Of a stretch of DNA of 18,880 nucleotides, positions 1 through 6,374 are shown piece after piece. A program made the position numbers and the translations under genes. Position 1 is the first letter of the stretch, and every line of letters begins with the position of its first letter. Under the pieces are notes generated by a model. That model saw only the letters and a program-made list of their open reading frames with translations, ran no database searches and was not told the origin of the DNA. The stretch is from JAEYZS01 sp964469265. GTDB lineage: Bacteria > Bdellovibrionota > Bdellovibrionia > Bdellovibrionales > JAEYZS01. The stretch spans positions 1 through 18,880 of the forward strand of contig CAYXYF010000032.1 in assembly GCA_964469265.1 (NCBI GenBank), given 5' to 3'.

Positions 1-50
1 AAAGATGTTGCCAATACAGTTACAATTGCAAGAACTTTTAAAAGTTTCAT
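1..50 (-). CDS. 5' end of an exported protein gene (partial, leaves the window)
   Basis: Reading the minus strand from base 50, an ATG opens a frame that begins MKLLKVLAIVTVLATS and is cut by the window edge. Two lysines followed by an uninterrupted hydrophobic run is the typical start of a signal peptide. An AAAGGA ribosome-binding site lies 9 bases upstream of the ATG (plus-strand bases 60-65), which is strong support for so short a fragment. The product is probably exported to the periplasm or outer membrane, but nothing of the mature protein is visible and no function can be given. It is divergent from the DUF2914 gene. An open frame on the opposite strand (5-229) lacks a ribosome-binding site and recognisable protein features, and I treat it as spurious. 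Confidence 0.72.
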   Translation of the reverse strand, partial: MKLLKVLAIVTVLATS

Positions 51-73
51 GGTTGTGGTTCCTTTCGATTAAG

Positions 74-103
74 TTAACAGTTCTATTGAATAATAGTTTT
101 AAT
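74..103 (+). promoter_or_regulatory. Candidate promoter in the divergent intergenic region
   Basis: The 182-base gap between the divergent genes is AT-rich. On the plus strand TTAACA (74-79) and TTTAAT (98-103) are spaced by 18 bases and resemble -35 and -10 boxes for the DUF2914 gene. AT-rich sequence produces such matches by chance, so this is only a candidate. I see no terminator or RNA gene in the gap. Confidence 0.22.
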
Positions 104-232
104 ATACGACCTTTATCAACCCATGCGCATGGCGTTAAAAACATCGATGGCTCACTCAGAATAAAAAAAAATTCATTTATGAAGTATAGTGATCCATTGC
201 TCATCAAGAATAAAAATGGAACCCTTTAATTT

Positions 233-1342
233 ATGATTTTATCTTCAAAGACCACGCATCTTAAAAAAACTTTTTCCGATTATTATCAAAAGTATGAAAC
301 GCACCTTATGGTAGCGTTCTTTCTTTCAGGATTTCTGTTCGACCTATTTACTCTTTCTGATCCAGATGACTTCATCGCAGTTGCACAGCAGATAGTGTAT
401 CTCAGTATTATTGGATATTTTTTGTACCTCGAGATGTTACATGTTTCTGACAAGCTTCGGATTCATCCGAAGGTCGCAAAGCTTTGGGAATATAGGCAAC
501 TGCTTGTGCACTTTTTGTTTGGATCTCTTTTAAGTATCTACTCAATATTTTTCTTTAAGAGCTCTTCTCTTTTAAGCTCATTTGCTTTCATAATTGTACT
601 CAGTGCTATTCTTATTGCTAACGAGTTATCGCGCATACAAAACGCTGGTCAGTGGCTCAAGTTCGGAATGTTTGTGCTTTGCTTAAACGCTTTCTTCTCC
701 ATGATGTTTCCGACGATTTTAGGATTTATTGGCCTTGTTCCATTTACAATGACGGTTATCGCAAGCTCGCTTTGTATGTTCGCTCTGTATAAAAAGATCC
801 GTAAAAAAGAGGTTGATAAGGGATATATTCAAAAGCAATTCCTCACTCCAGCTATTGTTGTTCAAGCTGCGTTTGTTGTATTTTATTTTGCTGGATGGAT
901 TCCACCAGTTCCTCTCTCTGCAAAAGCAATGGGGATCTATCACAATGTAGAAAAGAAAGACGGAAAGTATCTTCTGTATCACCAAAAACCTTTTTGGAAA
1001 TTTTGGGCCAGCGGCGATCAAACTTTTTATGCTCGATACGGAGACCAAATTTATTTTTTCTCCAATATCTATTCACCAGCAAGGTTTTCAGATCAGGTGA
1101 ACATCCGTTGGATGCACGACGATCCAAAAAATGGTTGGACAACCTGGGACGTTATACCAATGAAAATCTTCGGAGGGCGTGAAGACGGCTTCCGTGGTTT
1201 TACCTATAAATCTAAATACACCGAAGGAAATTGGAGAGTCCAAATAGAGACCACCGACGGCCGGGAGATTGGTCGTATCTACTTTACTGTGTACCCCGAC
1301 CAAGGTACTGACGAAAGAGTCTTTTTTATTGAAGAAAGATAG
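233..1342 (+). CDS. Multi-pass membrane protein with C-terminal DUF2914 domain
   Basis: This 369-residue protein has two parts. Residues 25-222 hold about six or seven hydrophobic segments (roughly 25-40, 48-68, 91-108, 113-130, 142-157, 160-185 and 205-222), so it sits in the inner membrane. The soluble C-terminal part (about 230-360) has the DUF2914 pattern: a tryptophan-rich stretch around W293 and W302-W305, then GGREDGFRGF at 314-323 and EGNWRVQIETTDGREIGRI at 331-349. DUF2914 has no established biochemical function; in other proteobacteria it is often joined to membrane or lipoprotein segments. The start is the ATG at 233, and the ribosome-binding site in front of it is weak (GGA about 13 bases upstream). 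A start at M26 is possible but would cut into the first helix. The gene lies 157 bases upstream of the MotB-like operon on the same strand, so co-transcription is possible but not shown. Confidence 0.82.
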   Translation: MILSSKTTHLKKTFSDYYQKYETHLMVAFFLSGFLFDLFTLSDPDDFIAVAQQIVYLSIIGYFLYLEMLHVSDKLRIHPKVAKLWEYRQLLVHFLFGSLLSIYSIFFFKSSSLLSSFAFIIVLSAILIANELSRIQNAGQWLKFGMFVLCLNAFFSMMFPTILGFIGLVPFTMTVIASSLCMFALYKKIRKKEVDKGYIQKQFLTPAIVVQAAFVVFYFAGWIPPVPLSAKAMGIYHNVEKKDGKYLLYHQKPFWKFWASGDQTFYARYGDQIYFFSNIYSPARFSDQVNIRWMHDDPKNGWTTWDVIPMKIFGGREDGFRGFTYKSKYTEGNWRVQIETTDGREIGRIYFTVYPDQGTDERVFFIEER

Positions 1343-1472
1343 CATCTACTAGCTGATGGTCGAGACAAACTTTTAATGAAAAGATTTGCTCCGCAACCTA
1401 GGTCTGATTTCGAAGACATAGGCATGGACTAGCATTCAGATATACGCCCTGTATGACGATACCTAACTTGAG

Positions 1473-1486
1473 TTTCATTAATGAAA
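1473..1486. repeat. 14-bp perfect palindrome upstream of the MotB-like operon
   Basis: TTTCATTAATGAAA is a perfect inverted repeat with no spacer, 13 bases before the proposed ATG at 1500. A dimeric DNA-binding regulator could use such a site as an operator, and it lies where transcription or translation initiation of the operon would be affected. No repressor gene is adjacent. In AT-rich DNA some palindromes of this size occur by chance. I could not find a convincing -35/-10 pair in the 157-base gap (1343-1499). Confidence 0.35.
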
Positions 1487-1499
1487 ATACAGGTTGGGT

Positions 1500-3170
1500 A
1501 TGGCTTTTAATTACGAAAAAAATAAGCAGACGCACGGTAATGATAGTTTTTGGACGTCATATTCGGATCTGTTTTTAGGTCTGAGCACTATCTTCCTGTT
1601 GCTCTATGTTCTGGCGAGTTTGAGAACTGGAACTGATGCAATCAAAAGCCATACGGATAATCAAAAACTCTCTACACGGATTGAAGAACTTGAAAACCAA
1701 CTCAAGATGTATGAATCCGTAAAAAACAATTACCTGTCGCAAGCTCCAAAAGATGAAACTCAAGAGTACCAAGAACTCATGGATAAACTCACACTTCTTC
1801 AAGAAGAAGCAAAGACAGAAAAAGAACGTCTAGCTCAAGAGGCTGTCGAGAATGGCAAGAAGGCTGAAGCATTAAATAAGTACCAGCAAATGGTCAGAAA
1901 TATTCTCAATGCCAACAAGGTCGCTAAATCTAGAATTATAGCGCGAAATGAAATCATCGATGAGCAAGACATTCAAATTGATGAGCAACAAAAAAACATC
2001 ACTGACCTTAAGGCAGATATTTCGCAGAAAACCCGCCTTATCGAAAAAGGGAATCGGGAAATTGCACTACACAAAGCTGATCTTGATAAAAAGATGAAGG
2101 CTCTAAGCGCCGCGTACAAGAAAAATAAAATGACTAAAAAAGCTTACGATGCTCAGGTCAAAAAAGTTCAAGCCGAAAATCAAAAGAAAGTCGCAGAGCT
2201 TGCTCAGGTCAATAGTCAATACAACCAACAGCTTGCGCAAGCCAATCAGGAGCTCAATCAACTTAATCAAGAACTCTCTCAGACACAAACAGAGCTTTCG
2301 CAAACGAAAACAGAAGCGTCTAACCTTCAGAGTAAGTTAGCCCAAACAGCACAAGAGGCTAATGCGCTCTCGGGACAAATTAAAGCACTTAAGGATGGTT
2401 TTGCAAAACAACAGGCACAAGAGCGTAAAGCTTTTGAAGCTAATTTGAATAAACTCAAACTCGGGGCTTCAGCAAAAGCACAAAGAGAGGCCGCGTTTCG
2501 AGCGCAGGCAAACAAGAAAGCTGCTGAGTTACAGCGGAAAGTGGCAGGCCTTGAAGGAAAATTACGATCTACTGAGGGCGACTTGGCAAAAGCAAAAGAA
2601 GAGATGGATACAAGACGTGCAATTGCCCGAGAGATCAAGAACAGCTTTCAAAAAGCTGGCGTAAAAGCAGATATCGATATGCAGACAGGAGAAGTCATTC
2701 TTGATTTCGGAGATGCGTACTTTGATACTGGGTCATCTAGCCTGAAGCCGCAGATGAAGGCTGTCATTGAAAAAGCGATGCCTGCTTATTCTGAATCGCT
2801 ATTTGGAAACCCGAAGGTTGCTAATAAAATCTCAAGTGTTGAGGTCATCGGGTTTGCCTCACCGACGTATCAAGGTCGATATATTAACCCAAAGAGTACT
2901 AAGCCTCAGGACAGAGCCGCACTTAAATACAATATGGATTTAAGTTACCAACGTGCAAATTCTATCTTCCAACATATTGTTGATGGAAGAGCTAACGAGT
3001 TTAGGCACAGACAAGATCTTATGTCTTTAATGAAAGTATCAGGAAGAAGCTTCCTGGAAGTTATGCAAGTTCAAGACAGGAACATTGCGACGGCCGCTGA
3101 GTTTTGCCGCGTAAATGATTGCAAAAAGGCTCAGCGTGTAATTGTTCGATTTAGTATTGATGGAAAGTAA
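1500..3170 (+). CDS. MotB-like inner-membrane protein with long periplasmic coiled coil and OmpA-like domain
   Basis: Probable ion-channel and anchor subunit of a MotA/MotB-type motor, 556 residues. The N-terminus matches the MotB plug: FWTSYSDLFLGL at residues 17-28, with D23 where MotB has its proton-binding aspartate, followed by one membrane helix (about 24-41). The rest should be periplasmic. Residues about 55-380 are almost entirely heptad-like and rich in Gln, Glu, Lys and Ala, and include a run of NQEL, SQTQTEL and SQTKTE units near 245-275. The last 160 residues (about 393-554) form an OmpA/MotB-type domain, with FGDAYFDTGSSSLKP near 403-417 and LSYQRAN near 481-487. It differs from MotB in the very long coiled coil and in a loop that lacks the usual GHTD motif. 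A cysteine pair (C536, C541) could form a disulfide. A TTG two codons upstream (1494) is also in frame; I chose the ATG because an AGG lies 6 bases before it. It starts a three-gene operon, 29 bases before the MotA-like gene. The alternative is a general OmpA-family envelope linker. The family assignment is firm and the role is inferred. Confidence 0.85.
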   Translation: MAFNYEKNKQTHGNDSFWTSYSDLFLGLSTIFLLLYVLASLRTGTDAIKSHTDNQKLSTRIEELENQLKMYESVKNNYLSQAPKDETQEYQELMDKLTLLQEEAKTEKERLAQEAVENGKKAEALNKYQQMVRNILNANKVAKSRIIARNEIIDEQDIQIDEQQKNITDLKADISQKTRLIEKGNREIALHKADLDKKMKALSAAYKKNKMTKKAYDAQVKKVQAENQKKVAELAQVNSQYNQQLAQANQELNQLNQELSQTQTELSQTKTEASNLQSKLAQTAQEANALSGQIKALKDGFAKQQAQERKAFEANLNKLKLGASAKAQREAAFRAQANKKAAELQRKVAGLEGKLRSTEGDLAKAKEEMDTRRAIAREIKNSFQKAGVKADIDMQTGEVILDFGDAYFDTGSSSLKPQMKAVIEKAMPAYSESLFGNPKVANKISSVEVIGFASPTYQGRYINPKSTKPQDRAALKYNMDLSYQRANSIFQHIVDGRANEFRHRQDLMSLMKVSGRSFLEVMQVQDRNIATAAEFCRVNDCKKAQRVIVRFSIDGK

Positions 3171-3185
3171 GTGAGAAAAGCTTAT

Positions 3186-3190
3186 AGGAG
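3186..3190 (+). promoter_or_regulatory. Ribosome-binding site that sets the MotA-like start
   Basis: AGGAG ends 9 bases before the ATG at 3200 but only 3 bases before the in-frame GTG at 3194. The spacing favours the ATG, giving a protein two residues shorter than the longest frame. Confidence 0.7.
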
Positions 3191-3199
3191 AGAGTGGTT

Positions 3200-4129
3200 A
3201 TGACAACCAAATTGATCGCAGAATATTTTATCGTGGGTCTGCCCTATTTTATGGGTGCCGTGTTTATCCTTGGAGTCACGTTTAGAACGTTGATCTGGTA
3301 CACGGTAAAAAGACATGAGTGGTTCTCACAAGAGTTTGAAAAACGCGTAAATAAATTTATCGAAAACGAAGTTCCTGGTGAGGTCAAAGACGTTTCTTTT
3401 TACGTTTTATCAAAACGACTTTTGGAACAAACGTTTTACGAAGTTTTCGCTATCAGAGATCGATCAAACCGACGTAAAAATGACAATGTTATGAGCTTTA
3501 GTGATCGCCTCTTTTTAGTGAAGCAAGGTTGTGCTTGGCTTGTAAGAGATATTTTAAAGCAGTTGAAGTTTTTAAAGTGGAATGAGAACAATCCTAAGCT
3601 TTTAAATATTACTAAGGCAACCTTTCACCATAACCCTTGCTTTAACAGAGTATTCGGAGTTGTTCCGATCACTGGAGTAAATGATTTCATCAATATTCTT
3701 CCTGGTTTGTTTGTCATCGGCGGTATCTTAGGAACCTTCGTTGGTATTGCCGGTGGATTGCAGGGTCTTGGTGGGATGAACCTGCAAGATATTGATGCGA
3801 CAAAAAACATTATGGATCGATTCCTCTATGAGATTTCATTTGCGATGAAAACGTCGATTGCAGGAATTTTATTCTCGCTACTCGCGCATACTGTGAATGT
3901 CATCTTCTCTCCTGAAAGATGTTATGTCTCAATGATCGATCGTTTTGAAAGCTCATTAGATTTATTATGGTACAGAAGTGACAACAATAAATTCCCTGTT
4001 CTTGATGCGGCTTTCAATGAGCATAGAGACCCACTAGAGGCTCTTGCAGAAGATTCAATTAATACTGAACTTGGAAAACAAACGCGCGGTCGCGAAATGA
4101 CGAAAACAAGGCCCTTTAAGGTGTCTTAA
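3200..4129 (+). CDS. MotA/TolQ/ExbB-family proton-channel subunit
   Basis: This 309-residue inner-membrane protein is the likely partner of the MotB-like protein encoded just upstream. It has three hydrophobic segments: about 9-33, 165-188 and 212-235. A cytoplasmic region of about 130 residues lies between the first two. The second helix carries PGLFVIGGILGTFVGIAGGL (168-187) and the third SFAMKTSIAGILFSLLAHTV (213-232), the paired helices that define the MotA/TolQ/ExbB channel domain. Three helices with a large first loop match TolQ, ExbB and the ZorA subunit of Zorya more than the four-helix flagellar MotA. In these families several A-type subunits surround a B-type dimer, and ion flow drives rotation or force. 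Unlike ZorA, it lacks a long cytoplasmic tail: only about 70 residues follow the last helix. The neighbouring FHA protein may provide the cytoplasmic extension. The ATG at 3200 is preferred over GTG at 3194. The next gene starts 13 bases after the stop. Confidence 0.88.
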   Translation: MTTKLIAEYFIVGLPYFMGAVFILGVTFRTLIWYTVKRHEWFSQEFEKRVNKFIENEVPGEVKDVSFYVLSKRLLEQTFYEVFAIRDRSNRRKNDNVMSFSDRLFLVKQGCAWLVRDILKQLKFLKWNENNPKLLNITKATFHHNPCFNRVFGVVPITGVNDFINILPGLFVIGGILGTFVGIAGGLQGLGGMNLQDIDATKNIMDRFLYEISFAMKTSIAGILFSLLAHTVNVIFSPERCYVSMIDRFESSLDLLWYRSDNNKFPVLDAAFNEHRDPLEALAEDSINTELGKQTRGREMTKTRPFKVS

Positions 4130-4142
4130 CTAAAGAGGAAGA

Positions 4143-6302
4143 ATGTCTGATACGAAGTGGACTATCTTAGTCACCATTACTAATGATGGTAATGTGACCC
4201 ATAAAAAGGTCAAGCTGGATAGTTTTATCATCGGCCGACATTCAGATAGCGATGTTAATGTTCTTCACCCGCAAGTGAGCAGACAACACGTTCGGATATC
4301 TCTTCTTGATGACGTTTTGTATTTTGAGGACGTTGGCTCTTCAAATGGAACCTTTAAAGACGGAAAAAAAATTCCGACAAAAAAAGCATTTGCGGTTTTA
4401 CCATCGGATACACTTCAGCTCGGGGAAGACGGGCCCACAATTCAGATTCAACTGGAAGAAAAGAAAGTGAATACCGCTTTATCAAAATTAGGATCACTAG
4501 TAACTCCAGTGGCAAAGGTCGTACAGATTGCTGAACCTCCACAGGCTAAACCACCTGAAAAGGTTGATGAAAAAGCAAAAGAAGTGGTTGATTCTCTTCC
4601 GAAGTTAGATCTTTCTACTCCTGAATTTGCGACAAAGCCTAGAGAGGAACCACTCCCTATTCTTGAAGCAAATAAAGAAGCTGCAAAGATTTTGCAGCAG
4701 GCGCAGATTGATGCCGATGAAAAAGCTCAACAGGCTTACAAGCTTGCAATAGAGACAGAGCAAAAAGCTGAAAAGCAGTATCAGGAGCGAATTAAGCAAG
4801 CTAATGACGAAGCTGAAAGAATTTACGAAGTTACAAAAAAGGATACTCGAGCTCTTCTTGAAGAGGCGCGGACGCAGGCACAACAACTTCGTGAAAAAGC
4901 AGAAATAGATGCCCGAGAATTAAGAAAGTCCACCGAAGAACAATGTCTTGAAACTTTAAAAAAAGCAGAAGAGCAAGCTGAAGAAATTAAGGCAAAACGC
5001 CTCTCTCAGGCTGATGAGATTATTGAAAAGAAAGGACAAGACCTTTTAAAGTCTACTTATGATCAAATTGAGAAGCAAAAATCAGAGGCGCAGAAAGAAC
5101 TTAAAACTGTTAAGGAAGATATCCAGTCTTTAACGGAAGAAAAAAATATCTGCGAAGAAGATCTTAAAGAAGTCAGAAAAGAGCTCAAAGAAATTAAAAC
5201 TGAACTACGTAACTTTGAATCCGACGCAGATAAAAAGAAAGATAATATTGAAAAGATATCCAAAGATTTAAAGTCGATTCAAGAACAGTTTGAAAAACAA
5301 AAAACTAAAAATTCTGATCAAGAGAGCGAATATAAGAAGACTAAAGCCAGTCTAGAGAAAGCGCTTATTGAGTTAAAATCGATTGGCGAAGATAAAGAAT
5401 TAAAACGAAAAGAGATGACTGCAGAGCTTCAGGCGCTTAAAGAGAAAATCGAGATTGAAAAAGAAACTCTAAAAAAGAAAGAGGAAGAGCATACGAACCA
5501 AATGAAGCTTGAAACATCTGAGGCGATTAAAAAGTTTGAGCGGGAACTTATCGATCAGGTGATTAGCAGAAAAGCCGAGCTGACAAAACAAATTATTCTT
5601 CAGTTTGAGGCAACTTGCCCTAGCCTCGCGCTTTCAGATGAATGGAAGAATAAAAACAGCGAGCTGGCAACGGTCGTTCAAGATATTATCGGAGACGCGG
5701 ATCAAGCGTCGGCGCAAAAGGCCCTAGAAAACAAAGCTAAACGTAGAATCTCTGTGCGTACGAGAGAAAAGTTAACGTCTATGACACTCGGCTTGGCCAT
5801 CGGCGCCCTTGCGGTGGCATCGGCTGATAAAATTAAAGGACAAATGGATGGTTCGTCACCGATTCAAAGAATGGTTGCCAGCGCAGCCAATAAGGCAAAG
5901 CTTGATTTAGAACTTAGAAAGTACAACCCGAAGCAAACAACTGAGCTTAAGACCAATTACGTTGATGCCGTTATTTATACTCAAGATTTCACTGGGACAT
6001 ACTTAAATTCAGATTTCCAGGAACAATGGACTAAAGAAGCCATGTCTTATCTTCTGAAAACATGGAGATTGGATGAAGATAAGTCCACTAAGACACTAGC
6101 GATGGCGGCGGCACTTGTTTCTGACCTTTCTGAAAGACGCGAAAAAATTCATCCCGATTTTGTAAAAAAAGACATTGCAAAGATGCGGGAAATCGAAAAA
6201 GAGACTTTAGCTCGTATGAGAAAAGAACTCGGCAGCGAAGTCAGACTTGAATCCTTTAAGAAGTTTGAGAAGCGCTTCTATTCCAAATATAAACGAAAAT
6301 AG
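4143..6302 (+). CDS. FHA-domain protein with long coiled coil
   Basis: This 719-residue protein starts with a clear FHA (phosphothreonine-binding) domain at about 20-105. The signature residues are present: G31-R32 (IIGRHSDSDV), S46 and H49 (VSRQHVRI) and N68-G69 (DVGSSNGTF). R32, S46 and N68 are the usual phosphopeptide contacts. A flexible Pro/Lys/Glu linker (about 110-170) leads to a continuous helical coiled coil (about 172-490). Its first part (about 180-300) is rich in regularly spaced alanines, reminiscent of the ATP synthase b stalk. A short hydrophobic segment at 545-560 (SMTLGLAIGALAVASA) follows a basic patch (KAKRRISVRTREK, 531-543). It could be a membrane anchor, with the FHA part then facing the cytoplasm. 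The last 150 residues match nothing I recognise. There is no signal peptide. AGAGGA lies just before the ATG, 13 bases after the MotA-like stop, so it is almost certainly co-translated with the channel genes. I infer a cytoplasmic stalk or signal-receiving partner of the MotA/MotB-like complex, controlled by Ser/Thr phosphorylation. Confidence 0.87.
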   Translation: MSDTKWTILVTITNDGNVTHKKVKLDSFIIGRHSDSDVNVLHPQVSRQHVRISLLDDVLYFEDVGSSNGTFKDGKKIPTKKAFAVLPSDTLQLGEDGPTIQIQLEEKKVNTALSKLGSLVTPVAKVVQIAEPPQAKPPEKVDEKAKEVVDSLPKLDLSTPEFATKPREEPLPILEANKEAAKILQQAQIDADEKAQQAYKLAIETEQKAEKQYQERIKQANDEAERIYEVTKKDTRALLEEARTQAQQLREKAEIDARELRKSTEEQCLETLKKAEEQAEEIKAKRLSQADEIIEKKGQDLLKSTYDQIEKQKSEAQKELKTVKEDIQSLTEEKNICEEDLKEVRKELKEIKTELRNFESDADKKKDNIEKISKDLKSIQEQFEKQKTKNSDQESEYKKTKASLEKALIELKSIGEDKELKRKEMTAELQALKEKIEIEKETLKKKEEEHTNQMKLETSEAIKKFERELIDQVISRKAELTKQIILQFEATCPSLALSDEWKNKNSELATVVQDIIGDADQASAQKALENKAKRRISVRTREKLTSMTLGLAIGALAVASADKIKGQMDGSSPIQRMVASAANKAKLDLELRKYNPKQTTELKTNYVDAVIYTQDFTGTYLNSDFQEQWTKEAMSYLLKTWRLDEDKSTKTLAMAAALVSDLSERREKIHPDFVKKDIAKMREIEKETLARMRKELGSEVRLESFKKFEKRFYSKYKRK

Positions 6303-6374
6303 CAAAGTGATTGATTTATCTCTTTAGGCATTATAGCTTAGATTCCTCATATTCAAACCCTAGAGAGAAAGTAA

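Noticed and set aside
5..229. A 74-codon plus-strand open frame at the left edge
   Set aside because: It has no ribosome-binding site, no recognisable protein features, and overlaps the better supported minus-strand signal-peptide start at base 50.
1455..1462. A sigma-28-like -10 box (GACGATAC) upstream of the motor operon
   Set aside because: Six of eight positions match GCCGATAA, but no TAAA element lies 15 bases upstream.
2215..2330. The repetitive AATCA/CTCAGAC stretches as a DNA tandem repeat
   Set aside because: The periodicity follows from the coiled-coil protein repeat (NQEL, SQTQTEL) and is degenerate at the DNA level.
2327..2638. A 103-codon minus-strand frame inside the MotB-like gene, and similar antisense frames elsewhere
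   Set aside because: They mirror the repetitive Gln/Ala/Glu coding of the sense gene, lack ribosome-binding sites and show no protein-like features.
1500..4129. Calling the pair flagellar motB and motA
   Set aside because: The A subunit has three helices and lacks the MotA layout, the B subunit has a 300-residue coiled coil, and no flagellar genes are present.
1500..6302. Calling the motor operon a Zorya defence system
   Set aside because: Only the A/B channel logic is shared. No ZorC, ZorD or ZorE-like gene follows, the gene order is reversed and the MotA-like protein has no long cytoplasmic tail. No other defence genes or mobile elements are nearby.
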